A stretch of DNA of 27,245 nucleotides, taken from contig URNY01000013.1 of NCBI GenBank assembly GCA_900549375.1, positions 1 to 27,245 on the forward strand, given 5' to 3'. Shown piece by piece: positions 1-8,586 of the stretch. How positions within the stretch are numbered: the stretch's first letter is position 1; each line of letters begins with the position of its first letter. The notes beneath the pieces are model-generated. The model was not told the origin of the DNA and did no database searches. It saw only the letters and a program-made list of their open reading frames with translations. The translations under genes were made by a program, and so were the position numbers. Origin of the DNA: an uncultured Bacteroidales bacterium (GTDB lineage: Bacteria > Bacteroidota > Bacteroidia > Bacteroidales > Muribaculaceae).

Positions 1-148
1 ACGGAATCAGCCCTAATTTTCAGTTGACCTCAAAAGTTTAGCGGACAGTAATAATTATTAATCGCCCACCATTGCGTACAACTTTCGTAAAACATTCAAA
101 GTGGGTTCCGATTACAATATTCTCATTATCAGTTCGGATGCACAAACG

Positions 149-214
149 TGCATGGCAAGATATGTCGTATGCAGCACAAAATAAGATTTGCTGCACACGA
201 CCCTTGCCATTGCA
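149..214. repeat. Large imperfect inverted repeat, candidate origin of transfer
   Basis: An inner arm at 164-176 pairs with 189-201 (13 bp, one A.C mismatch) around a 12-nt loop. An outer arm at 150-159 pairs with 203-213 with one bulged base. It lies about 90 bp upstream of a MobA-like gene, where Bacteroidales mobilization loci usually keep oriT. The segment GCAAGATATGTCG at 155-167 recurs with one change at 24442-24454, upstream of the second mobilization locus. A transcription terminator is the alternative, but no T tract follows on either strand. Confidence 0.45.
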
Positions 215-302
215 TGGAGCCGGTATTTCTCCAAAGTCGAAATACCCACGATGAAACCTACGGTTGGCAATCCCACACCACCCACTAAATTTTATCCCAG
301 AA

Positions 303-731
303 ATGAAACAGAACTTTAATCAGGGCGGACGGCCTCACAAGATAAATCCGTCTGTCCACCGCTACGTCGTGAGATTCGACGCGGCGGAGAACACGGTATT
401 CCTGTCCCTTTTCGATAAATCAGGAGCCGTCAACAAGGCAGCTTTCATAAAAAGTGTTCTACTCGGAAAACCTTTCAAGGTTTTTGTGGTCGATGAAAAT
501 ACACGGATTTTCATTGATAAACTATCCTCTCTCAATTCCCACTACCGCACATTGGTGGTGGATTACGATACTCTTGTAAGGACATTACGGGAGAACTTCA
601 CTGAGAAGAAAGCCATGAGCGCATTATACCGATTGGAACAGGTTACCATTGACCTTGTGAAAACTAACCGCGAAATTGTCGCGATAGCGAACCGCTTTGA
701 TGCCTATTGGAGACGCGACAGCAATGATTAA
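303..731 (+). CDS. MobA-like conjugal transfer / relaxosome accessory protein
   Basis: A 142-residue soluble protein when started at the ATG at 303; a TTG 39 bases upstream is also in frame but has nothing to favour it. The pattern of a GRPHK segment, then VRFDAAEN, a FIKSVLLGKPF segment and a C-terminal MSALYRLEQVTIDLVK helix matches the Bacteroidales MobA family. These are small DNA-binding helpers that bring a MOBP relaxase to oriT. Family assignment is from recalled patterns. Normally the relaxase gene overlaps or directly follows mobA. Here the next gene is a regulator on the opposite strand, so this is an orphan or a remnant of a rearranged transfer locus. The candidate oriT hairpin lies just upstream. 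Confidence 0.7.
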   Translation: MKQNFNQGGRPHKINPSVHRYVVRFDAAENTVFLSLFDKSGAVNKAAFIKSVLLGKPFKVFVVDENTRIFIDKLSSLNSHYRTLVVDYDTLVRTLRENFTEKKAMSALYRLEQVTIDLVKTNREIVAIANRFDAYWRRDSND

Positions 732-739
732 ACAATAAT

Positions 740-798
740 GTGTGTCATTACACTCATTAGTAGTTATTTGGTCATTCTAATCAAGTGTAATGACACAC
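740..798. terminator. 15-bp perfect inverted repeat between convergent genes
   Basis: GTGTGTCATTACACT at 740-754 is exactly complementary to 784-798, with 29 bases between the arms. It lies between the stops of mobA (+) and the regulator (-), so a bidirectional terminator is the simplest reading. The loop is long and neither side has a strong T tract, so a protein-binding site is also possible. Confidence 0.4.
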
Positions 799-803
799 TC
801 TTA

Positions 804-2063
804 TTACTTTTTTATTCCATACTGCCGGAGCTTGTAATCAAGTGTTGAACGACCTATCCCTAACAGCCTTGCCGCTTGGGATTTATTCCCTTCTGCCTGT
901 CGCAATGCGGCGATGATTTTGGATTTCTCCCTTTCCGGCTCCTGCAATCGCAGACTTGTGTCAGGTTCAGGCGCCGACTGGCTGAAATTCAGATCGGATG
1001 CGGTTATGACATCATCTGATGTGTGGAAAGCGGCGAAAAGGATTACATCTTTCAGCTCCCTCACGTTGCCGGGCCACTGATGAAGTTTGAGGGCTTTTGT
1101 TGCAGAAACATCGAGCCGTTTTCTATCATGTTCTGTTTTATGAGCATAGAGGGTCAGAAAGTAATCCGACAAGGATTCTATATCTTCGGTTACCTCTCTC
1201 AGCGGCGGTACGGAAATATCCACCTGACGGAGAATGTAAAAGAGGTTGGGACGGAATCTCTTTTCAGATACCATCTTCAGCAACTCCGGCTCTGCGGTGC
1301 ATATCACCCGGACATCGGGATGCTCGTTTTCAAGGATGTGCAGCAGTACCGATTGTTTGTCAAACGTCAGCAACTGCACGTTTTTGATGATGATTGTTCC
1401 GCCATCGGCTTTCTTGAAATATCCTTCCATGCGGTTGTATATCTCACTGCGGAGCGTTGTCGGGTCATGCTGACCCACGAGTGCCGCGCCTCCCGCTTCG
1501 ATGACCGTGCATGGTTTTTGGGCGCGGGAACTGTGGAGATAGATCTGTTTTGCAATCTGTTCCTTGCCTGTGCCACATTCTCCGAAAATTATGGCGTTGG
1601 CGTTAGTGGCGGCAATAGCCCTTATGGACTTTTCTATGTGCCTGAACGCCTCGCTTTGCCGTGGAATAAGGTCATCGGTAAGCGTCAGCACCACCTTTTC
1701 AGGTCTGGCATACTTGCCGACGGTTTCGATGAGTTGCTTGTCAATAGCCGGACGCTGTATCACATCCACGGCACCGCCATCGCGCATCACCGAGAGAAGA
1801 TCCACGGCATTCAGGTTATCCACTATGGCAATCACGGGGAATTTGTAACCCTCGCGCTTTTGCCAGTTAACTAACTCTTGTGCTGTGCCGTGGGCGAATT
1901 TCATCGCCGTTACCACGACCGCGCCGGGCGGCAGTTTCGCCACCTCTTCTTTTGCAGCCTCCATTGTATCAACGGCTATCGGCTCGTATCCAACCCGCGT
2001 TAGCAGGCTCGACATAAGCCGACGGTCGGATTCGGAGGCATCTACAATAAGGATCTTGTTCAT
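804..2063 (-). CDS. NtrC-like Fis-family regulator with degenerate receiver and AAA+ domains
   Basis: A 419-residue protein with NtrC architecture: receiver-like domain (about 1-118), AAA+ domain (about 130-345) and Fis-type helix-turn-helix (about 380-416, with NKSQAARLLGIGRSTL). Walker A is intact (GECGTGKE, 161-168), as is the WPGNVREL segment near 330. Three functional sites are lost. The phosphoacceptor Asp is Ala53 (VVVTAMKF where VVLTDxxx is usual). The GAFTGA loop that contacts sigma54 is absent between 195 and 215. The Walker B acidic pair is replaced by Lys-Asn (GGTIIIKN, 221-228). It is therefore probably a DNA-binding protein that neither receives phosphate nor remodels sigma54 polymerase. 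It resembles the RteB type of conjugative-transposon regulator in layout only; it may control the adjacent transfer or efflux genes. No partner histidine kinase is visible. The HTH and overall fold are certain; the loss of function is inferred. Confidence 0.85.
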   Translation of the reverse strand: MNKILIVDASESDRRLMSSLLTRVGYEPIAVDTMEAAKEEVAKLPPGAVVVTAMKFAHGTAQELVNWQKREGYKFPVIAIVDNLNAVDLLSVMRDGGAVDVIQRPAIDKQLIETVGKYARPEKVVLTLTDDLIPRQSEAFRHIEKSIRAIAATNANAIIFGECGTGKEQIAKQIYLHSSRAQKPCTVIEAGGAALVGQHDPTTLRSEIYNRMEGYFKKADGGTIIIKNVQLLTFDKQSVLLHILENEHPDVRVICTAEPELLKMVSEKRFRPNLFYILRQVDISVPPLREVTEDIESLSDYFLTLYAHKTEHDRKRLDVSATKALKLHQWPGNVRELKDVILFAAFHTSDDVITASDLNFSQSAPEPDTSLRLQEPEREKSKIIAALRQAEGNKSQAARLLGIGRSTLDYKLRQYGIKK

Positions 2064-2088
2064 GTTTATAAATATTGCTTATCTACGA

Positions 2089-2112
2089 CAAAGGCAGGTT
2101 TCCCTGCCTTTG
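2089..2112 (-). terminator. Hairpin after the efflux operon
   Basis: CAAAGGCAGG at 2089-2098 pairs perfectly with 2103-2112 around a 4-nt loop. It lies between the stop of the TolC-like gene and the start of the regulator on the same strand, so it probably separates the efflux transcript from the regulator. The T tract after it on the minus strand is weak, so leader RNA structure for the regulator is an alternative. Confidence 0.5.
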
Positions 2113-2134
2113 CCTACATGAGTTTTTATGCCAA

Positions 2135-3391
2135 TTACCTTCCTGTTGATATAAGATATTCTGTCTTTTTTATTTCATAAGTGGAATATGCCTCAGAATA
2201 TCGGTCTTTACTCTGTTGAAAAAGTGTCTGGGCTTCGAGCAAATCACTCATGGTGGAAATGCCCGCTTTGTAGTAGTTTTCATTAAGACGGAGATTCTCG
2301 GCTGCCTGTTCAATTGATTTTTTTGCAAGTATAGCCTGTTGGTAGGCATTGCATAGATCATTTTGAGATTTACGCATCCTGATTACCAACTGTTCCTGCC
2401 CGTCGTTGAGTTGCGTTATGGCATTTTCACAGGCAAGTTTCTGTTTTTTCATCGTATGCGGAGCTTTCCATGAAATAGGGATTGAAACCGTTACAAGACC
2501 CATGAGTGAATTTTGCGACGGGCCCATGAAATTCTGGAACATATATCCGCCACTTATGGACACAGTAGGCAAAAATTCTCCGAGCGTTATTTTCTTCTGC
2601 AAGCGTGCAGCCTCAACGCTTTTGTCAAGCAGTCTGTATTCTGTCGTAGCCAAAACCGCATCACCGTGATTGACAAAAAGAGATTCTGGCGATTCAAGAG
2701 GATGTTCCATGTCGATTGCCAGTTCCAAAGAATCCGTATCCAAACCCATACATTGCGCCAGAAGCATTTTCAGAACACCGATATTGTTTTCCGCATCAAT
2801 ATATGCGCTTCTATTATCATTAAGGCGAAGATTAACCTGTAATAAATCATTCGGCTTTGTAATGCCTGCTTTCACGGCATTGGCGACTTCGCGTTGTATA
2901 GTATCAAGAAGGCAACGGGCACTTTCAAGAGTATGCACTTTTTCCGTCAGAGCCACAATCTGCCAATAATATTGGTCAACGGTCAGTCTGACTTCATTGG
3001 CGGTCTGGATACGCTGTATTTCACGGATCTCAACTCCGAGTTTAGCCATCTTGTAGCCATTGAATATCCTTCCTCCGGCATATATGGGTAATGAAGCCAT
3101 CGCATTCGCATACCACCCACCGTCAAGCATCTCCATTGATTGAGGCCCCATATCCATTTTTATCATGTAATCGCTGGCTTTCATTCCACCGCCTCCGACC
3201 GACAATGAAGGAAAGAAATTGGCAAGTGCCTCTTTCTTTCCCTGCATGGCAGACAAGGCATCGTTGTTTGCCATTTTTATACGGGCATTGTGAGCCAATG
3301 CCATGTCGCGACATTCGCCAAGATTATATCTCTTTTGTGCCGATGCCGTTACTGCCAGCACCAGTGATATTATTAAAAGTAATTTTTTCAT
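2135..3391 (-). CDS. TolC-family outer-membrane efflux channel
   Basis: 418 residues, the usual length for Bacteroidales TolC-like proteins. A Sec signal peptide covers residues 1-18 (MKKLLLIISLVLAVTASA, cleavage before Gln). The rest is two similar long-helix halves with the alternating polar/Ala/Leu pattern of the OEP repeat, for example the LRLNDNRSAYIDAENNIG and LRLNENYYKAGISTMSDLLEA segments. It forms the outer-membrane and periplasmic duct of a tripartite pump. It is the last gene of the operon: its ATG overlaps the stop of the pump gene by 4 bases, so the two are translationally coupled. The hairpin at 2089-2112 follows. Confidence 0.92.
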   Translation of the reverse strand: MKKLLLIISLVLAVTASAQKRYNLGECRDMALAHNARIKMANNDALSAMQGKKEALANFFPSLSVGGGGMKASDYMIKMDMGPQSMEMLDGGWYANAMASLPIYAGGRIFNGYKMAKLGVEIREIQRIQTANEVRLTVDQYYWQIVALTEKVHTLESARCLLDTIQREVANAVKAGITKPNDLLQVNLRLNDNRSAYIDAENNIGVLKMLLAQCMGLDTDSLELAIDMEHPLESPESLFVNHGDAVLATTEYRLLDKSVEAARLQKKITLGEFLPTVSISGGYMFQNFMGPSQNSLMGLVTVSIPISWKAPHTMKKQKLACENAITQLNDGQEQLVIRMRKSQNDLCNAYQQAILAKKSIEQAAENLRLNENYYKAGISTMSDLLEAQTLFQQSKDRYSEAYSTYEIKKTEYLISTGR

Positions 3392-6300
3392 TTCTGTCTA
3401 TGTATTTTCCAATAAATTACCGGAAGGACGGTTACAACGAGTATCAGCGCGCCGATTCCTCCGAAAAGGATAGTGATTCCGACGGGCTTCCACATGGCTG
3501 AGCCGGAGATTATCATCGGCACAACACCAACCGCAGTAGTTACCGTTGTAAGGAAAATCGGCACCATTCTCCGCTTGCCGGCTTCCAATGCCGCCTCGCG
3601 TGGAGTCTTGCCATTTTTCAATCCATCTTCAGCGTGTTCAAATATCAGGATTTCATTGCGCATGATAAGCCCCATTAGAGTAATAAAGCCGAATATTGTT
3701 GTCAATCCCATTGTTGTCTGGGTTGAGAACAGACCGAACATGGCACCCGGCACAAATAAAAGTACGGCAAACATACATACCAGAGTCAGCGCGTAACTCT
3801 TGAAATTGAACAGCAAAAAGAAGAAGATAATAATCATGGCTATACCAAGCCCGGCACCGAGCTGTGGCAGGCTTTCATTATCATTTTCAATCTCTCCGCC
3901 GATTTCGGTAGTCACATCTTGCGGCAGACGTATGTTCTCACTGACATATTTTTGCAAATCAGGCACGATTTCTTCTGCCATCATTGTGCGTGGCAGTTCA
4001 GCCGTTACTGTCAGGCATCTCACACCATTACGGTGGACTATTTTCGATTCGCTCCATTTTGGGGAAACCTGAGCAATTTGCCTTAAAGGTACTGTCTTCG
4101 CCGAGGTCATCGGCTGGACAGGCAAATTGTCGAATTTGTCAAAATCGGCATTGCCCCAGCTTTTGTCCTTGAGAACCACCGGCAATCCATAATCGTCCTC
4201 CCAAATTGTGGTCACAAAACGGTCATTTGTATGCGACATAAGTTGCAGCGACGTGGTCTGACGGTTCAACCCCAGACGGGATGCTGCTTTTTCATCAAGC
4301 GTTACCTCCACAACCGGTTCAGGCTGCTCAAAGTCGGTGCGCACCCAAAGTAAATCAGGGTTCTGACGCATATACTGCATCAGATGGTCTGCGGCATAGT
4401 GCAGGGAATCAGGATTATCACCGTAAAAACGGAATTCCAATGCTTGAAACACTTGCGAATCAAGCTGTTTGAACTTAACAAAAGCATTTGGGAAAGCCTC
4501 CGACAGTTTTTCAGTGTATTCATCCACAAGTTCAACTGTTGCATCATTGGATATAGTGTTTACAATAAACTGCGCGAAATTCTTTCCACCCTGTTTCGGA
4601 GTATAGGAGGCTTGAAAACGAGGGGAAGCACACCCTTTGAACGATGTTATTGCCTTAACCCTCTCATCTTTGCTCAATACATTATAAACGGAATCAGTCA
4701 CAGCCACTGTTTCCGCCAGCCCGGTTCCTTTAGGCAGATATATTTCGACCGCAAACTGGTCCCGTTCCGAACAAGACATCATTCTCTTCTTTATTCCTCC
4801 GGCGAAGAAAAGCGTCGACAGCATCAGGGCGGCTGCAATTCCGAGCGTCAGCCACGCATGGGCGAATACCCATTCAAGAAGTCTGTCATATGCCTGCTGA
4901 ACATAGTCTGTGATTGTTTTCTTTCCCTCCTTGCGGTTCTTTTTCTTAATTAGAATAACCGCGAGAATAGGCACGACAACCATAGCGACAAAGAGTGAGG
5001 TCATCAGGTTTATTGCTATAGTAATCGGGAAGTCATGCAAAAAATCTCCTTTCTGGCCGGTGCAGGTAATCAGAAGCGGGAAGAAAATAGCGCTGATGCA
5101 GGCTGTGGCCAGAAGCATGGCAAGAAAATACTCCGACACGCTTTTACAGGCTGCGTGCCAACGGCTGTAACCTTTATTGAGATATTCAAGATAACCGTCA
5201 ATTACAATGACCGAGTCGTCCACCACCATGCCAAGCACTACAATCATCGCGGCAAGCGTTATGGTATTCAACGGTATGCCCACAAGATACATGATGCCCA
5301 ATGATATGAATGTAGTCACCGGAATGGCTGTGGAGGCTACAAGTGCAGAGCTTATCGGAAACAGAATCATCATCATCAGAATGATTACAGCCATTGATAT
5401 GAACAGGTCGCGGAGAAAAGAATTGACACTGGCGTTTACAACTCCGGCCTGATCGCTTATGCAGTCAATAACCACATCTTCCGGCAATGATGTCGCCTTT
5501 ATTTCAGCAAGCATCTTTTCAACATCTTTGCCATATTGCACGATATTGTTTCCCGCAAGCATCTCCATCGAGATTATGACACAGCGGTTGCCATTGTATT
5601 CTATATAGCCCCCGGTCAGGTCATATCTACGGGTCACAGATGCGATATCCCTTATTCTGACCACATGATTGCCGCCATCGCTGTATATTATCTGATCCGC
5701 TATTTCATCTTCGCCTTTTAATGATGGGCTTACATGGATAGGGGTATCGTTGCTCCAACCTCCAAGACTGCCGCTGACAGTCGTAATTCCCTGTCCTGAC
5801 AACACATCTATAATTACCTGCGGGCTAATCCCGTATTCTGAAAGGCGGTTGTAATCCACGTTTATCACAATCTGTTCTTTTAGATTGCCCAAAACCCGCA
5901 CGTTGGAGACCGACGGTAGTTGTCTTAACCTGTCGCCGATAAGTTCACAGTATTTGTCAAGCTCCCGATAGCTCCGGCTGTCGCTTTCCACCGCGACCAG
6001 CAATGCCGAAGTGTCTCCGAACTCATCATTTACAACCACATCCACCACTCCTTTGGGCAATGAGGATTTGAAACTGTTGAGTCCGTGCTTTATCTTGCTC
6101 CACACCTCATCCTTATTGGATACATCGTCATTCAGTTCAACCATTACGCTGCAAAGCCCGTTCTGGCTGGTGCTGACGGTCTTAGCCCTGTTGACCTCCT
6201 TGAATGTGAACAAATATCTTTCAAGAGGCTTTACCAATTGTTCCTCCACTTCCTCGCTTGTAGCACCGGGATATATCCCTACAACAACCCCTGTCCGCAG

Positions 6301-6441
6301 AGTAAAATCGGGAAATTCCGCTTTGGGCATTTTGTCCAGCCCATAAATACCCAGAATTGCCATAAGACCGACAATCAGGAGTGTGATGCGATAGTTGTGC
6401 ATCAGCCATGCCACCCATCTGCTGTTCTTTTCTTTCTTCAT
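3388..6441 (-). CDS. RND-family inner-membrane efflux pump
   Basis: 1017 residues, full length for a hydrophobe/amphiphile or heavy-metal RND transporter, with 12 predicted membrane segments and two large periplasmic loops. The first helix is at about 18-35 and is followed by the family segment FPDFTLRTGVVVGIYPGATSEEVE (written here only as landmark, residues 43-66, key residues PGA). The proton-relay pair Asp408-Asp409 (GMVVDDSVIV) is intact on helix 4, so the pump should be active. It uses the proton gradient to push substrates out through the TolC-like channel. The sequence looks closer to drug-type (MdtB/AcrB-like) than CusA-type pumps, but the substrate cannot be told. It overlaps both neighbours by 4 bases. 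Confidence 0.93.
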   Translation of the reverse strand: MKKEKNSRWVAWLMHNYRITLLIVGLMAILGIYGLDKMPKAEFPDFTLRTGVVVGIYPGATSEEVEEQLVKPLERYLFTFKEVNRAKTVSTSQNGLCSVMVELNDDVSNKDEVWSKIKHGLNSFKSSLPKGVVDVVVNDEFGDTSALLVAVESDSRSYRELDKYCELIGDRLRQLPSVSNVRVLGNLKEQIVINVDYNRLSEYGISPQVIIDVLSGQGITTVSGSLGGWSNDTPIHVSPSLKGEDEIADQIIYSDGGNHVVRIRDIASVTRRYDLTGGYIEYNGNRCVIISMEMLAGNNIVQYGKDVEKMLAEIKATSLPEDVVIDCISDQAGVVNASVNSFLRDLFISMAVIILMMMILFPISSALVASTAIPVTTFISLGIMYLVGIPLNTITLAAMIVVLGMVVDDSVIVIDGYLEYLNKGYSRWHAACKSVSEYFLAMLLATACISAIFFPLLITCTGQKGDFLHDFPITIAINLMTSLFVAMVVVPILAVILIKKKNRKEGKKTITDYVQQAYDRLLEWVFAHAWLTLGIAAALMLSTLFFAGGIKKRMMSCSERDQFAVEIYLPKGTGLAETVAVTDSVYNVLSKDERVKAITSFKGCASPRFQASYTPKQGGKNFAQFIVNTISNDATVELVDEYTEKLSEAFPNAFVKFKQLDSQVFQALEFRFYGDNPDSLHYAADHLMQYMRQNPDLLWVRTDFEQPEPVVEVTLDEKAASRLGLNRQTTSLQLMSHTNDRFVTTIWEDDYGLPVVLKDKSWGNADFDKFDNLPVQPMTSAKTVPLRQIAQVSPKWSESKIVHRNGVRCLTVTAELPRTMMAEEIVPDLQKYVSENIRLPQDVTTEIGGEIENDNESLPQLGAGLGIAMIIIFFFLLFNFKSYALTLVCMFAVLLFVPGAMFGLFSTQTTMGLTTIFGFITLMGLIMRNEILIFEHAEDGLKNGKTPREAALEAGKRRMVPIFLTTVTTAVGVVPMIISGSAMWKPVGITILFGGIGALILVVTVLPVIYWKIHRQK

Positions 6442-7457
6442 AATGTGATGACTTTGCTTCCCTCGCTTAGTTTTTGCATACCGCGGACTATCAAGGAGTC
6501 ATTCTCGTTGATGCCGGATATTATTTCTATTCTCGAACCGTGCGTCCTCCCGGTATTGACATCGAATCTTTTGGCAACGCCATCCTTTTTTATCCAGACA
6601 TACAATGTCTCACCGGCACCTTTCATAATTGCTGTCACCGGCACTGTCAAGACATTCGGACAATTATTCTGGAATATCACTTCGCATAACATTCCGGGCA
6701 AAATTTCATGAGAGGGATTGTCAACCTCAATGCTGACGCTGTAAGTGTGTGTCATTAAATCACTTTGCACGTTCTTAGCTATCCGACCGCCAAGAAATTT
6801 TCTTTTGCCGAGTGCATCTACGGTTATTGTTGACGGGGTGTCAGACTTAATGTCGCCTATTTCTTTTTCAGGAACGGAAACATTTACTTTTACCGTGTTT
6901 ATATCCACTATCGTGACAATAGGCTGACCCGGCATTACAGTTTCTCCAGCCTGAACCATCTTTTGCCCGATCGTGCCGTTCACGGGCGAATAAAGCCGGC
7001 AATCGTTAAGGTTTTTATTTGCGATGTCATACGCTGCCTGGGCCTGTGCAAGTTTGCTTTGCGCCTCTACCCATTGTATTTCAGGCAGACTGTTTGTGTC
7101 GTGCAAAAACTTCATGCGGTCGTAGGCATCACGGGCTTGCGCCAATACTGCTTCAGCCGACTTGAGAGCTTTCCGCATCGTTGATGGATCAATTTCTGCC
7201 AGAAGCTGACCCTTGCGGACTTCCTGCCCTTCATTTACCGTCACCTTCAATATGGTTCCGGCTGTCGGAAAACTTACTGCCGAGGTACTGGCAGCTTCGG
7301 CCTGTCCGACAAATGTCGTTGTCAAACAGGCGTTATCCTTAGCTAAAATCTCAGTTGAGACTTTTATTGAAGGTGCATCTTTCTTTTCTGTCTTATTGCT
7401 GCAAGAACCAAGCAATACTGCCGGTATGAGCCATAAAATAAAGTTTGAACATCTCAT
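6438..7457 (-). CDS. RND efflux periplasmic adaptor lipoprotein
   Basis: 339 residues. A lipoprotein signal ends at Cys19 (VLLGSC), so it is anchored by lipid in the inner membrane. A biotinyl-lipoyl-like half-motif lies near 45-70 (PTAGTILKVTVNEGQEVRKG), then a coiled-coil hairpin at about 80-135, the second lipoyl half (LYSPVNGTIGQKMVQAGE), a beta-barrel and a membrane-proximal domain. This is the membrane-fusion protein that joins the pump to the outer-membrane channel. It is the first gene of the three-gene operon, and its stop overlaps the pump start by 4 bases. Its promoter must lie in the 167-bp divergent gap shared with the AraC gene. Confidence 0.92.
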   Translation of the reverse strand: MRCSNFILWLIPAVLLGSCSNKTEKKDAPSIKVSTEILAKDNACLTTTFVGQAEAASTSAVSFPTAGTILKVTVNEGQEVRKGQLLAEIDPSTMRKALKSAEAVLAQARDAYDRMKFLHDTNSLPEIQWVEAQSKLAQAQAAYDIANKNLNDCRLYSPVNGTIGQKMVQAGETVMPGQPIVTIVDINTVKVNVSVPEKEIGDIKSDTPSTITVDALGKRKFLGGRIAKNVQSDLMTHTYSVSIEVDNPSHEILPGMLCEVIFQNNCPNVLTVPVTAIMKGAGETLYVWIKKDGVAKRFDVNTGRTHGSRIEIISGINENDSLIVRGMQKLSEGSKVITL

Positions 7458-7505
7458 GTCATTATTGTTTTTGGGCGCAAAATTCTCTATTTTCCATTAT
7501 TCATT

Positions 7506-7585
7506 AGTGTCCTGAATTGACAAAATAGTAATCCAATTAGGTATATATGGCAAAAAAGGACACTCCAAAGGCGGTTAAAGACACT
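7506..7585. promoter_or_regulatory. Candidate AraC operator: three GACACT half-sites
   Basis: AGGACACT at 7557-7564 and AAGACACT at 7578-7585 are direct repeats exactly 21 bp apart, the two-turn spacing typical of AraC-family half-sites. A third copy in inverted orientation (AGTGTCCT, 7506-7513) lies on the efflux side. They sit between the divergent efflux operon and the AraC-type gene. Binding is inferred from spacing and position. Confidence 0.5.
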
Positions 7586-7594
7586 AAAAAACGC

Positions 7595-7602
7595 TAAATT
7601 TG
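7595..7602 (+). promoter_or_regulatory. Bacteroidales -7 promoter box for the AraC gene
   Basis: TAAATTTG matches the Bacteroidales TAnnTTTG -7 consensus and ends 22 bases before the ATG at 7625. No clear TTTG -33 box is visible; the upstream GACACT half-site at 7578-7585 is where an activator would sit. Confidence 0.5.
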
Positions 7603-7624
7603 CAACCTGTAAAACCCGCATTAT

Positions 7625-8476
7625 ATGGACAACAAGGACAAAATACACTATTCCGACGGGGATATAGCCCTGCTTACCGACATCAATGATCTGTCGGAAT
7701 TTAACGGTATAAAGTCTGATTCATATCTGTTCCTTGCCTGTCGCAAAGGCAGATTACAGATAGATATAAACGGCAACCCCCATACCATAAAGGAAGGTGA
7801 GAGGCTTACGGTGTTGCCCCAGAATTTCATTGACAACATTCTTGTGAGCGTGGATGCTGACATCGTGATGTTGCGGCTGTCTGGCCGAATCGTGTCTGAT
7901 CTCATGCGTGAGCATATTGACAAATGGAACCGCATGATATATATATGCAAGGCTTACCGTATGTCAACGGTAAAGAATCTGGAGGATCAGATGCAATTCT
8001 ATTACCGTCTTATCCTGTCTAAAACAATGAATCCCTCGCAGGGTTATCATAAAGAGATAGTGCGGTCAATAATAAAAGCCATTTTGCTTGAAATGCTGTC
8101 AAATATGGAATCGGATCAGTGTCAGTCTGTGGAGGGCGAAAGCAAGATACAATTCCAGTTCAACCGTTTCCTTCAGATGTTGTCGAACGAAGACATAAAG
8201 CATCGGCTTATCGACTTTTATGCTGACAAATTATGCCTGTCTGCCAAATATCTGTCTGTCATATGCACGAAAGTCAGTGGAAAGTCTGCAAGGCAGTGGA
8301 TTGATGAATATACAGTCGAGGACATACGGTACCATCTGTTCAACACGGATTATTCAATAAAGGAGATAGCATACCGTTTAGGCTTTGAGAACCTTTCTTT
8401 CTTTGGCAAATATGTCAAACGGCATTTTGGAAAATCTCCATCGGAACTGCGGACTGCAAGAAACAAAAATAAATGA
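7625..8476 (+). CDS. AraC-family transcriptional regulator
   Basis: 283 residues. The N-terminal half (about 1-160) is a cupin-like sensing domain (segment KEGERLTVLPQNF). The C-terminal AraC-type double helix-turn-helix spans about 185-278, with the signature segments LCLSAKYLSVICTKVSG and IKEIAYRLGFENLSFFGKYVK followed by GKSPSELR. It is divergent from the efflux operon, which is the usual place for a dedicated local regulator; the half-sites in the gap support control of the pump genes, itself, or both. Its stop overlaps the ATG of a truncated HAD gene (ATGA at 8473-8476), so the two were once translationally coupled. The ligand is unknown. Confidence 0.9.
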   Translation: MDNKDKIHYSDGDIALLTDINDLSEFNGIKSDSYLFLACRKGRLQIDINGNPHTIKEGERLTVLPQNFIDNILVSVDADIVMLRLSGRIVSDLMREHIDKWNRMIYICKAYRMSTVKNLEDQMQFYYRLILSKTMNPSQGYHKEIVRSIIKAILLEMLSNMESDQCQSVEGESKIQFQFNRFLQMLSNEDIKHRLIDFYADKLCLSAKYLSVICTKVSGKSARQWIDEYTVEDIRYHLFNTDYSIKEIAYRLGFENLSFFGKYVKRHFGKSPSELRTARNKNK

Positions 8477-8553
8477 TTAAAAATATCAAAGCTATATTTT
8501 TCGATATCGACGGGACTTTGGTTCCGTTTGGTACGCATAAGATACTCGAATAG
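8473..8553 (+). pseudogene. HAD-family hydrolase, truncated after 26 codons
   Basis: The reading frame from ATG 8473 gives MIKNIKAIFFDIDGTLVPFG, then reaches a TAG at 8551. FFDIDGTL is HAD motif I with the nucleophile Asp, typical of Cof-type phosphatases, which are normally about 260 residues. Everything after about codon 24 is missing. The break lies 90 bp from an integrase gene that points toward it, so it is probably the left junction of an integrated element, with the rest of the gene at the other end or lost. The ATGA overlap with araC indicates an original two-gene operon. Confidence 0.7.
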
Positions 8554-8586
8554 TTTATATTGAAATTTTTAATTCTGGCAACATAT

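Noticed and set aside
72..254. A 60-codon frame at the left edge
   Set aside because: It runs through the large inverted repeat at 149-214 and has no protein-like pattern.
251..319. A 22-codon ORF overlapping the mobA start
   Set aside because: No ribosome site, low-complexity proline/threonine content; likely chance.
1023..1874. A 283-codon open frame on the plus strand
   Set aside because: It lies wholly antisense to the regulator gene at 804-2063, which has clear AAA+ and HTH motifs; the frame has no recognisable domain.
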